64,000 nt of DNA from Thelonectria olida (lineage: Eukaryota; Ascomycota; Sordariomycetes; Hypocreales; Nectriaceae): contig JAGPYM010000035.1 of assembly GCA_020736575.1 (NCBI GenBank), positions 305,895-369,894 of the forward strand, read 5' to 3'. The position numbers were made by a program, and so were the translations under genes. The stretch's first letter is position 1. The number at the start of each line of letters is the position of its first letter. Below are positions 22,994 through 36,200 of this stretch, one piece after another. Under the pieces are notes generated by a model. The model was not told the DNA's origin and made no database searches. It was given only the letters and a program-made list of their open reading frames with translations.

Positions 22994-24290
22994 TTAAGAA
23001 ACTGTAATAGAGATGTTCGGGTTTTCCGAGAACGCCGTGATTGTGCTGCAGAGCGAGTCAAACATCTGCTCTGCGAAGACCGTGTCTATAGCTCCGTCCC
23101 GAGCATAAAGAAAGCAGACCTCGATGCTGTTCGCGTCTCGCGGCGTCGTGACGACGCTGAAATCAGCAGTGTCTTCCTGCGAGGCCATCGCACCAACTTC
23201 GTACGTGTTTCCCCCAATTGCCAGACTGCCCGTTTGAGGCATGCTTTGGTGCTGGACAACAGTCGAAAAGCCGTTTGCTCCGTCATCACTCCAGTCGGTG
23301 CACTTGCCAATAATCTCCTTGAAACCGAGTGATTCATATGGCATGTTGTCCACCTGTTGATTCTGGATGTGTTGGAGGAGATGCAGCACGGTCCAAGAGG
23401 GTTGGTGACGGACGCGTACAGGAACCACGTTCAGGCAAGGACCGACAATGGACTCAATACCGGGCACGTTGCCGACATTGCGTCCGCTGATGAGGTGGCC
23501 AAAGACAACGTCAGTCTTGCCCGTGGCATTTGCCAGCACAGTTGACCAGGCGGCCTTGACGACAGTAGCTGTGGTAATATTGAAAGACGCGAGCGAGCGT
23601 GTAGACACCACCTGTTTTAAGACTTGAGTAGGAACCGTGCGTAGCGAAGTGCGTTCTCGTTGGATGACGTCTGTCGGAGTGGAATTCTTGAGGAGGGCTT
23701 TCCAGTACGCGTAGTGGTCCGGGGTAATCTTGCCCAGCGCTCCGCGGATATACGTTGCATACGAAGGTGTAGGAAGGATAGGTTCTCCTTCATAGCAAGT
23801 CTTCAATGCCCCAAGGATAGCTGGGAAGCAGACCCCGTCATACTGCGCGTGAGAGATTCTGAGGAAAATCCTGTGTCGTGCGGACGACTTGTGTCGCGCC
23901 ACGATAACGCGGATGGAGGGTTGTTCTGGGCGCGGAGCCTCGTGCCGATGGTTGAATCCAAGCTCCGAGGTGAATTGCTCGACGTCGTCGACGTCGTGGA
24001 CAGTTAGTTCGGGTTGGACTTGGCGGAGGACAACCTGGAGGTATGTTTTCTGACGGGGGACGAAGACGGTGCGTAACACGTCGAAAGAGGCCACGACATT
24101 TGTGATACTCTCTCGCAGCAGGCCAATGTCAAGCGGGCCTGCACCATCCAGGTGGAAGTGGTTGAGCATCCATCGAGACTCGAGCAGACTTCCCTCGATG
24201 GCCTGGGCCTGAAAGTCCGTTGTTGGGAGGACGTCCATGATGCTTGCGCGGGACACGCCTGCAACAGTGCAGACATGGTCTCGGACAAAT
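22994..24290 (-). other. NRPS terminal condensation-like domain C7
   Basis: The last domain keeps SHAQYDG at 23834-23854 and the SGRNV and GPCLNVVPVRV stretches. It ends the protein with no T, TE or R domain after it. Terminal C domains of this type release many fungal peptides by macrocyclization or by transfer to a small nucleophile. Confidence 0.82.
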
Positions 24291-27200
24291 TGCTCAGCGT
24301 CCTCCTGGCCGAGCATGGAGAAAGGCTGGTATACCTCTTCATCTATGCTGGCTGCCTCCTTCTTGGAGTCGGAAAAGTACGTCTTGTCGTCGGTTGACGC
24401 CGTCTCGTAATCCTTGTCTGACCGCTCCAAGAGACAATCAAGCATCAGCCCAAAGCTGGGGTTCTTGAAGATGTCCGCCACAGTGAGCGGTATGTCCACC
24501 TCCTTAGCATTGCCCACCATTGACATGGCGACAATGGAGTCACCGCCGAGCTCGAAAAAGCTGTCCTCGTATGAGACTGCAGCGCTTCCAAGATCGAGAG
24601 TGTCTCTCCACAGTGCCAACAGCTTGTGGTAAAGGTGGTCTCTGCCACGAGGGAAGGAACCGGATCTGTTGGGTGGCGAGAAGATCAGGGCGCCGAGATC
24701 CGTCGAAGATTTGCTGCTTGTCGAGCTGTTGATAGCTTCGCAATTCACATCACCATGTTGAGGTGTCCAGTAGTCAACCTCGTGTGTGTACCCATTGGAA
24801 AGTAGCTGCGAGCCCTGGAAGAGCCGCAGATGCGACAGAGCTTCATCGCTGTGATCGATAAAGTCACTCAGCAATTCGGACATGGTGAGAGCGAGATCTT
24901 CAGCTTGTGAATCAGACAGAACATCAGTCCAATAGCGGAAGACGATGCCTTCGTCGCCGCGAGTGGTGTTAGCACTGAGTGTAACGGCATACTCGCTTGG
25001 ATCAAACGCGTCGACTGACTCGTAGGTGAGTGCCTTGGGATCCGAGCCACTCGATGAACCGGCGTTTTGGATGGATACGGCCGTGTTGAAGAAGCCTCTT
25101 TTCTTCTGTCCCAGGACATGGCTAACGCGGGCCAGAGAAAAGTGCTGATGCGGTAGACTGGCGAGGTAATCTTCTTGAGCGTCGAGGAAGAGCCTCTTGA
25201 GAAGCATGCCGGGCGCGAACTGAAAGCGGAACACGAGCATGTTGATTAAGGGACCAACAATCTCGTCAATGCCATCAATAGGGGCATCACGCCCAGAGGT
25301 AAGGTATCCAAAGCAGACATCCTCGGACTTGGTGTAGCTTCGAAGCACTAGAGCCCATGCAGCGAGGATGATGTTTGAAAATGTCACTCCGCTTTCCGAG
25401 CTGAGGGAATGCAGCTGGGAAAAGCGACCAAAGTCCACCGCGACAGAGCCTAGGCTGCGGCCAGCCGTGGGATCAGGATTGATTGTTGGGAAGTCAGTGG
25501 ATCGCGCCCCGTAGAGGTAACTGGTCCAGAATTCGAGGCTTGAATCGATGGGCTGGTTGGAAATGTACTTGATATACTCCTTGTAGGACGGGGCCTCAGT
25601 CGGAGGCAGGCTGTTGGTGTATGCGTTTGATATGTCGCGCAGGACGACCGATGTCGAAGCACCGTCCGTGACAGCGTGGTTCATTTCAAGCTTCATAAAC
25701 ACTTTCCCTTGAGGTGTCTGGCAGATGGTGATTTGGTAGGGAAGCATTGGGCCGGGTCTCTTGTTGGTCTTCTCGAGGGATCTAGCGTTCAACTTTGCCA
25801 TGACCTCGATTTCCCGACACTTGATGATGCTGACTCGGGTCTCGCGAGGCTTCAACACGACCTGGTCGAATGAGCCGCCACGGTAGACGCTGTCGATAAA
25901 GACGGTTCGCAGCGCAGGGTGACGATCGATGACTTGGGCACAGGCTTGGGATAGCTTCAGCGCATCAATCGTCGAGCCGTTGGGAGTTACTTCAAGGACA
26001 GTATGGAACAGATACTGCGATGGATCCAGCAGCTGGCCGAGCAGCATACCTGTCTGCATAGGCGAGCAGGGATACATGTCCTCTACCTCATCGAAGCCAG
26101 CGTGAACAGCAGGAAGTGACCTGGTGACGAGCTCCTGCAGCTCGGTGTAGCCGACGGGGATGAGGGGGAAGTCGCTGAGCGTAGGAGTAGAGGGGGCGTC
26201 GCCCAGCTTTCTTGCAGTGTCGATGAGCACCTCCTTACATTTCGACACCCATTTGTCGATGCGGTCTTGGTGGAGCATGTGCTTGTTGTACATGAACGTG
26301 AAGCCAATGCCCTCGTCGAGGATGGAGATGGAAATCTCAAACAAAGCCAGACGGCGAGTCTCGGGCGCGACGTCGGAGATAGTCGCCAATTCTTCCTCGG
26401 TCATTGACAAATCAACCGATCCAAAGAGAGAATCGCTCTGGCTCGTTTGTTGAGTACGGCCGAGGTAATTCAGCAAAACCTCCATGGGTTCATGGCTGCC
26501 AAGGTCTCGCTTCCCCGACTCGGTCAGGTAACGATGGGCAAAGTACGGACGACCATTGCTTGGCACGCTGCGGCGCACGTCTTTGACCTTGCGAACAAAG
26601 TCGATGGTGTCGTCGAGATCGAGGTTGCCTCGAGATACATGAACGGGACAAAGTGAGGTGAACCATCCGACAGTTTGGGAAAGGTCGATGGAATGGTCCC
26701 AAGGCTCACGGCCGTGACCTTCGTTGAACAACGTTGGAAGCTCTCGCTCTTCGAAGCTATGTCCGAACGATTGCAGTAGAGCGGAGACGAACAGGTCAAG
26801 AGGCTCAGTCTTGAGTGCTGTGTGCGAGCCACCCAGCACCAGAGAGACGATGTTGGCATCTGACACGACAAATGATTGGCGAGTAACATCTCCATAGGCG
26901 TTGGCGGTGTTTGACATGGCCCAGAAGTCCAAATCGGCGGGCTGCACAGGAAACGATAGCAAGCCCTCACCACGGCTCTCAAGAGATTTGGCATGATCGA
27001 TCTGAGCTGCATTCCATGCTTGAAACGAGAACGGCTTGGGAGAATTTGGAGAGGCAGTTGAAAGGAAAGCCTCGAGGTCTTGGACGATGTTGATCCAAGA
27101 GACAATGTCAACGACCAGATGGTGAGCTATAAGCGACACTAATCGAGACCCATCAGGCTGTTCGAAGAGGTCGACGACAAAGACGGGACCGGAAATGTCG

Positions 27201-30200
27201 ACACGCTTTTGGCTAGCGGCGATGAGTGAAAACAAGTCAGACCTTGCAGCGAGCGTATGGAAGCGGAAGCTGTCGGAAGTTTCAATGTCTGAAGCAATCT
27301 GTTGAGTCCACTGTCCATCGGGGGATCTGTTGAAGCGCGAGCGAAGCATTGGATGCCTCTGCACGAGTGCGTGGACAGCATGCTCGAACCTGGACGCATC
27401 GACGGGGCTCTTGATCGATAACAGTTGGCTTTGATTGAAACGGTCTCCTTGGTCCTTGTTGAAGCTGTTGTTGAAGAAGAGCTGCTGGATTGGCGACAAC
27501 TCGAATGCCCGATTGGGTTGTTCCTCGCAATCAGGCGCGTCGTTCTGTGCTTGTCGGTCTTCCTTCTCGATAAGGGTGGCTAGTTCGGTGATGGACTTGG
27601 CCCTCATGATCTCTTGCATAGACAGTCTGATGGATTGGTCGCGGCAGCGAGTCATGATCTGAATCGCCGTGATGGAGTCGCCGCCGAGGCTGATGAAGGA
27701 GCGGTTGATGGGCGTCGCCTCGTCGGCAATGTTGAGGACTGACGCCCAGATACGTCTAAGTTGCCGTCCAACCGACGTTGTTTCGACCTCGACAATGTCT
27801 TCGCTGACTTCTGAGCCGACCGCAATTTTGTACGTGTCCGCATCCATGTTGGCGAGCCATGCCTGAGCGCCAGCCCTGTCGAGCTTGCCAGACAGCAAGA
27901 GGGGGATGGCTTCAACCACGAGCCAAGTCGATGGCACCATGTAAGGTGGGAGGTTTTCAGACAGATGGTCTTGAACGGCGGAAATCCGAGCCCTAGCGGC
28001 TTCCATGGCTGAATCAGATACTGGAACAAGTTCTGACGATGCAATGCATGACTCGTCAGACACGAGACCCTCGAGAGAGATGATAGCCACCAGACGACCC
28101 TTGCAAATTCCAGACTTGGGCAGGTTGACGAGGGCATGGCGAATGCGCGGATCAGACTCAAGACGAGCCTCAATCTCGCCGAGCTCCATGCGCTGACCGT
28201 GGAGTTTGACCTGCTGATCCTTTCGCCCGAGACATGTGAGCGTACCGTCAGAGTTATAGCATACTAGGTCGCCAGTCTTATACAGACGCAGGGGCTGTTG
28301 GTGATCCTCCGCGCTGGCGAAGTGGTGAATCCACGCAGGGTTTTCGATGAATGACTCTGCCGTCTTTGCAGCGTCGTTCAGGTAACCGCGAGCCACGATG
28401 GGACCGCTGATGAGCAATTCGCCTACACAGCCCACGGGGACGAGGTAGTTGTGATCTGTGGCGTCGACGACCCACGTGTGGCCGCCGTTCATGGCGCGGC
28501 CGATGTTTGTGTGATCCTTGGTGGCAGGGATATCGGCGTTGGCAACGGCAAAGATGGTACACTCGGTTGGTCCGTAGCCGTTCATCAGCTCGACCTTGTC
28601 TGCCCAAGTGCCAATTGTCTCGGGTGTCATGGCCTCGCCTCCGCAGACCAGCGTCTGCAGTGTTTTGAACGCGGAGGCATCCTGAATGTTGGCAACCGAA
28701 GGCGTCAAGAATGCCCAAGTGGCGCCGAGGGTGTTCATGGCGCCCGGCAAATCAAATCTCATCTCCTCACTAGGAACGCAGATGCAGGCACCGGTAATCA
28801 GGGCGCCAAACGTCTCTCCCATGGCGATATCGAACGCATAGGATGTGAAGTGGAACACGCTCGAAGCCCGGGTGAGCTTCATGCGTTGCATGAATGCCTT
28901 GGAGCTCGCACAAAACGAGCCATGGCCAATGACAACACCTTTTGGCTTTCCGGTACTGCCAGAGGTGTAGATGATGAAAGCGGCATCTCGACTTGCAACG
29001 GTTGGCAGATGTTGCGGTGCGACATCCTCGTGGGGCAGAGCGGCAGTGAACAAGTCGTCATTGACCAAGACGACGGATTCGACGATGCCATTGAAGCGGT
29101 CTTGATACTGTGGCGAGCACAAAGCAAGATGAGATTTGCAGTCGCGGGCGATTTCTGCGTGGCGGGCGGGAGGATGTGCAGGGTCTAAGGGAACGATGGC
29201 GCCACCGGCGAGTATCACGGCCAGCATGGAGACTGACGTCCAAAGAGACTTGTCCATACAGCATGGGACCAGCGTCTCGGCTCGCACACCCTTTTGTACG
29301 AGCAACTTGGCGAGGCGGGCAGCATATTGTCCGACGGCCTTGTAGCTGAGCTGACCGTCCCAGGCGCGAATGGCAGTGGCGTTTGGTTGCGTCGTGGCCG
29401 ACTGCCAGAACAAGCTGGGAATGCTCTCTTCGACGGGCGTGAAAGTCAAGTGATTCCACTCCTTGATGATCCGTACATCTTCTTGGCTGCAGAGGCGAAG
29501 TTCCGAGACCTTGCGCGTCGGTTCTCGCGACAGACCGATGAGTTGTTCTACTAGGGCGTCGAATTGGTGGGCGACGCGCTTCACTTGCCAGCTTGTCATG
29601 ACGGCCTCGTCATGGTGGATTGACAGGACCAGGTTGTGGGCCTCAATCGCGCACTCAACGACGAGCGGGTATGTGAAGAAGCTTTGCTGCTCGAGTTCGT
29701 CTTCCAGTGGCTGCAAGAAGTCCTGTTGGCCCGTTGCTTCGTCGGCAAACTGGATGACCAGCAGGTTCCTGAAGTCGCAGGCAACTGCCATGGCGTCCCC
29801 GAGACGCTTGATGTTTTGAAGACCGGCATGCTGATAAGGAATCACTTCGATTGCCTGCTTGTGGAGAGTCTTCAAGAAGTGGCCAACAGTAGCGTCCCGA
29901 TCGATCTGAATCCTTGAAGGTACAGTGGTCAACGTCGGGCCAAGAATGTCGTCGACACTGTCAAGAGCAATGTCACGTCCAGACAAGGTCTCCCCAAAGA
30001 CGACGTCGTCAGAGCCGGTTTGAGACCCAATCACAAGCGCCCACGCTGCCCGGACGATTGTCGAGATAGTTATGTCCATGTCGAGACTATCTCTCTTGTA
30101 CGGAATCGTATGCTTGAGTGGTGCACCAGATGATTCAACACCTGGTGTAGAGGAGACGGGTGGGAAATGAGATGCAGAAGCGCCTTGGAACCTCGTCTTC

Positions 30201-33200
30201 CAAAACTCATCGGAGGCTTGTCCATCGACGTCCGCCAGGTACTTGATGAAGTTGGCAAATGGAACAGCCGGGCTGAGTGAACCGACGACATCTCCGTAGT
30301 AGAATTGCGAAACCAACTTCAGCAAAGAAGGCATACTCCATGCATCGTACAGCGCGTGATGGACGGTCCACACAAAGTAGCGGGAGCCAGAATCAGCCGA
30401 GTTGACAATCGCGTACCGGGCCAGGGCGCCACCATTCTGTTCGGGAACCGATCTGGTCTTGTCGTTGGCAGATTTCAAGCTGCTGTGGTCGTCCCACTCG
30501 ATTTCCCGAGGCTGGAGGACAACTTGATAGGACTTGAGGGATCGGGCGTTGACGATGCGCGATCTCAAAATGTCGACTTGGTCAACAGTCTTTTGCCATG
30601 CGAGCTTGAAACGGTCGATGTTGATACTGGAAGGGAGCTCAAACACATTCTTGGCGACATATGCACCTGGTTGCTGCATAGACGAAGTCACAAGACCCTC
30701 TTGAAGGGAGCTGCACGGGTACACATCCTGGATCTGGCTCCTGTGGATGCCACAGCGTTGTGCGACCTCATCGAGGAGCAGAGAGGGAGACGCAACGTCT
30801 TGCAGGAGAGAGAAATGTTCCACGGCAGCGACTGGAGCGTCGTTGGAGAGCCTGCATGATGTTGCCATGTCCGACAAGCTGGGGTGCTTGAAGACGTTCA
30901 TGACGGTGAGGACGATGTCCTCCATCCTGGCGGCAGCGACAAGCTTCATGGCGCCGACGGAATCGCCGCCGAGCCTGAAGAAGCTATCATCTCTACTGAT
31001 TGTGTCGGAACCGAGATTCAAAATCTTACCCCAGACCTTTTGCAGTTTGCGCTGCATAAGCGTCGTAGGGACTCGCTTCTGGCTGGCCCCGGCGAGCTTG
31101 TAAGGGGCCATTTTTTGAGGCGGAATAGACTGGACGATGGCCTTGAGTCTCTGGCGGTCTAGCTTGCCGGCCAAAGTCCACGGCATCTTGACCACTGGGA
31201 TATAAACGGTCGGCACCATATATGACGGCAGAACACCTCCGACGGCCGTCTTGAGCGACTGGCCAAGTTTGGCGGAAGCGTTTGACATGGGCAGGAGAAT
31301 TTCGCTGATCTCTCTAAGCGTCGCATCCTCGACCTTCTCGTCGCTGGTAAAGAATACGGCCAGTGCCTTGGTCGAGGTCTTGCTCTGGGGAACCACCAGG
31401 TCTACAGCTGACTGAACGTCGGCTGGTAAGCTGGCCTTGACGTGGTGCTCGATCTCGCCGAGCTCAATACGTTGTCCGTTGAGCTTGATCTGAGTGTCCT
31501 TGCGGGCTATGTAGTTGAAGGAGCCGTCTGAGTTGTAGGCGACCAGGTCACCAGTCTTATACATGCGGTCTATGCGGTCGCCGGCGAGCTCCATGACTGT
31601 GCGCCACGATGGATGCTCGATGAATGCATCTCGCGTCTTGGCCTCGTTGCCCAGGTAGCCTCTCGCGACAATGGGCCCTTCGACTAGAAGCTCGCCAATG
31701 CTGCCGATGGGCATGAGACGGTTGTGGTTCCGCGGGTCGACGATCCAGCAACGACTCCCGACGGCGTGTCCGATGGTGGCAGGCAGTCTGTTCAGGACGT
31801 TGCCGTTATCATCAACTTTGGTGCTTGCTGCGGCAATGACAGATGTCTCGCTGGGCCCATAGGCGTTGACGAGAGCCGCGTCGTTGGCCCACTTGGTGAT
31901 GTGGTCCGTCGACATTGCTTCACCACCAGTGACGAGCACTTTAAGGGTCGGGACGCTGCCTGGTTTGAGCACGTTCGCCACGGATGGTGTGAGCAGGGTC
32001 CAGTTGACATTCAACTTAGTAATTACAGCAGCCAAGTCGTTCATGCGCTCCTGGTCGCTGGGAATGCAGATGCAGCCGCCCACTAACAAGGTGGACAGAA
32101 TCTCCATGATGCTGGCATCAAACGTGTGCGACGCGAACTGCAGCACACGAGACGTAGAGGTCATCTTGATGGCCCTGGCATGAGCCGTGCCTCCAGTCGT
32201 AAAGGCTCCGTGCTCGATGATTGTGCCCTTGGGCAGGCCGGTGGTGCCAGAGGTGAAGATGATGTACGCCGGGTTGTTGGGTGCAACTTGGACTCGAAGT
32301 GAGCCGGCTGGCACGTCGGGTAGCTGCGATACCGTCTCCTGGCCGACAGCAAAAGTCTGGATGCCCAGGCTTCCAAACTTGTGCGTCAAGGAAGATGAGC
32401 ACAGGACGAGCTTGGCATCAACGCTGTGGATGAGGAAGTTGATACGCTCTGGCGGGTGGGTAGGGTCCAGTGGTACAAACGCGCCGCCAGCCTTGAGAAC
32501 CGCCATCATGGCGACGACTGTCCAGGCCGACTTTTCGAAGCAAAGAGGGACGTACGTCTCTGGCCTGACCCCGAGAGAGACCAAGTGCTGGGCGAGCCGC
32601 GAAGTCGTCGCATCCAGTTCGAGGTAAGTGAAGCTCGCATCCCAAGCCTGAATGGCCGGCGTCTCGTCAGGTCGTTGTTGAGCGTTGTGCTCAAAGACGT
32701 GATGCACGCACTTGTCCAAGAACTCGGGCTCCGCATTGTTCCACGATTTCAGCTGTTGCGAGCAGCGCTCACTGAGGAAGTTGAGCTCTCCTATCGGCGT
32801 CGTGGGGTCGCAGGCCACAATTGAAGTCAAAACCTGGTCAAACGTGGAAGCAATGTTCCTGGCCTGTGAATCGGAAATCTTGTCTGTCCAGTAGCACAGC
32901 TGCAGCTCCGCGCTGGAGTCCCAGACTTCGACGTTGACGGTCAAGTCGTATTCGCTAGGATCCTGCGCGTCGCTGACGTCGAACGAGATAGGTCCCGTGG
33001 CCATGGACTTGGAGACGGACCTTCGCTGGAAGGAGTAGGCAGTGTTGAAGAGAGGAGTGTTGGAGGTGTCCATCTCGTGCCGGACGTCAGCAAACGAGAC
33101 CTGCTTGTGATTCATAGCCCGGACAAGGTCTTCCTGAACAGTCTCCAGGACGTTGCCGAGGCTGGTGGAGGGGTCAATACGCACTCGGCACACGAGCATG

Positions 33201-36200
33201 TTGATGAAGACGCCAATTGCCTCGTCAATGTCGCGGACCGGAACGTCCCGCCCAGCGACGAGATATCCAAAGCAGACGTCATCAAGGCCTGTGTATGCCT
33301 GAAGAACTAGTGCCCAGGCCAGCTGGAGTACGTTGGAGAGCGTGACACCTCTCTCGGTACAGAATGCTTGGAGGTCGGCGGCTCGAGAGATGTCCTGGTC
33401 AAGCGCTCGCAGAACCTTGGGCTCTGTGGCTCCGTCAGTTAGTGCAGGGAAGCAACAAGGCTCGGCTCCGGTCAGGTAGTCTCTCCAGTAATTGATGTTC
33501 TTGGGGCTCCGGCTTCCCTGCAAGTAAGCGACGTAGTCCCTGTAGACAGAAAGACTCGATGCGGCCAAGGTGCCCTCGTACGCCAAGGCCAGATCGCGGA
33601 ACAGGATTGGCATCGAGGTTCCATCGGCGATGGCGTGGCTCATCTCTAGCACGCAGAGCACCCTTTCTTCTGGAGTCTTGAAGATGCTCAGACGGTGGGG
33701 TGGTTGATTGGTGGGAAGGCCCAGGCATGAACGTTCACTGAGTCTCTGAGCTAGCTCGTCGTCGGTGCATTCGAGGATGGCGATGTTGGCAAGATTCTTC
33801 GTTAGAACCACTTGATCCATTGCACCTTCTTGCAGCAAACTGTCTACAAACACGGTTCGAAGAGTGGAATGGCGTTGCACCACGTCTTGCCATGCGTCTG
33901 CTAGCCGTTGCATGTCCACTGTATCGCCCGGCTGCGTGCAATTCACCGAAAACGTGATCGAGTATGCATAGTACTCGGGGTCTCTGATCTGGGTGAATAG
34001 GATACCCTGCTGGACCGGGGAGCATGGATATGCAGCTTCAAGGTCGTTCATACAGACAATGCCCCCTTCGGCGAGCTTTCTTTCAATCTGGGATACGCCC
34101 CTGAAGGTCAAGGGGAGCAAAGAAAGGTCGGCAGTTGATTGCTCACGTCTGAGTTGAGATAAGCTCTGAACAGCCCCGCGGATAGATGTGCTGCAAGCCT
34201 TGATCCAGCTTCGAATAGAAGATTGACGATCCATGTGGCGATTGAAAGAGAAGCTGAAGCTTAGGCTGCTACCAGCCAAGTAGGCTGAGATCTCGACGAG
34301 TGCGAGGCGTGGGACATTGACCCCAATATCGGTTTCCGAACTCACCGAGTCCAACATGCTCCCACCAATCGACTTGAACACTGACTCTTCAGACTCAGCC
34401 TGTTGTGTCTGGCCGAGGAAGTTGAAGGCCATTTCCACAGGCCATTCCCGGGTATGCGTCTGGCTTCCCTGAGACAGCAGGCTGTGAGCAAAGTAAGGAC
34501 GGCCCTTGCCGGGAACCTTGCGCCTAAAGTCCTTTACCCAGCGCACAATGTCGAGGACATCTGCATCGGCGGGCAAGGATTCGGGCAGGTAGACTGGACA
34601 AAGAGTGGTAAACCATCCGACAGTGCGCGATAGGTCCAGCATGTCATCCCAAGGCTCTCTGCCGTGACCCTCATTGAATATTGAGGGCACTGTAGGGCGG
34701 TCTGAAAAGGTTTGGCGGAAAGACGCCAATAGAGAGGCTAGTAAGACGTCCACGACATCGGTCTGGAGGGCGTCGTGACAAGAGCCCAAGAGTAGAAGAG
34801 AGTCATCGGTGGCTATCTCGAAGGTCTCCGTGATTGAGTCGCCGTGAAGGTTCGGTACGCCTTGCATTCCCCAGTAAGAGAGATCTTGTTGAGGCATCGG
34901 AACACTGTGGAACACCTGCTCCAGTGTCTCTTTCTGGGCTTGCTCATGTTGCATGGAGTTCCAAGTCTGGAAGGAAAGTGGTTTGACCGGGCAGTAGGCG
35001 GCTGATGACAACAGTCCTTCAAGATCTTGCAAAATGATGTTCCAGGAAACGACATCAACAACAAGGTGGTGAGCGACGAACGCAACGACCTGATTGCCGG
35101 TTCCTTCCATCTCAAAGATATCTGCGGCACAGAGAGGTCCTTCGACAATGTTCAGACTCCTCTGGCTCTCTTCGATCAACGCAGAGAGACGACTTTGGTC
35201 GACACTCATATGTGATCGCAGGGCGTATGAGCCAGCGGTGTTGTTCGTTATACGCTGAGACCAGTTACCACCGGCCTGTGAGAAGCGAGCACGAAGCATG
35301 CTGTGTGTCTCGATGATGGTTTCCAAAGCTGCTGAAAGCTCCTGGGGAGTGACTGTCCGCGTGGTTCCCAGAAGCATGCTCTGGTTGAAATGAGTAGAGT
35401 CAGTGCCTATGCACTCAAAGTACATTTTCTGAATAGGCGACAAGTCAAAAGGCTCATTCTCCTGCTCCTGGTCATACACAACATCCTCGACAGCAGCGGC
35501 ATGAGACGCAAGCTCGATGATGGACTTGCTCTGCATGATTTGACCAACCGTGACAGCTATGTTCGAAGATCGGCAGACGGCCATCAACTGCATTGCGGAG
35601 ATGGAATCACCTCCCAGGTGGAGGAATGACTGCTTGAATGGCACCATGTCCACCTTGAGGTTAAGGACCTTGGCCCACGCAGCCCTAAGCATGACCTCCA
35701 CCTTGGATGCTTCTCTGTCCAAAGCAGACGCCTCGTCCTGCACGTCGAGAACAAGTTGGTGATGCTCAGCAGTCATCTCCTCGACCCATTTCACAACACG
35801 CCGGCGGTCAAGCTTGCCGGATGGGAGGAGGCGGATGCGGTCTACGACGATCCACGTGGATGGAATCATGTAAGCGGCCAGGTATCCTGCCAGCCTCTCG
35901 CGAATACCTGTCAATTGAGAGGAAGAAGCATGCTTTCCGACGAGCTGCATGTCTTCATCCGCTGTCTCTCGCTTGATCGCGGTGAGCGACTGTAGAGATA
36001 AGACGGCGACAAGACGCCCCTTGCAAGGGCCAGACGATGGAATAGCCGCCAGACCATACTGAACGGCAGGATCTGCGCCGAGATGGTGCTCGACTTCGGA
36101 CAACTCGAGTCTCTGGCCGTTGACCTTGACTTGGTTATCCTTGCGGCCTTGGAAGACGATGGTTCCATCCTCGGCAAGTTTGACCAAATCTCCAGTCTTG

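Noticed and set aside
28451..30859. Long plus-strand frames inside the NRPS (for example 28451-29188 and 30305-30859)
   Set aside because: They are shadows of the codon bias of the minus-strand gene and have no domains.
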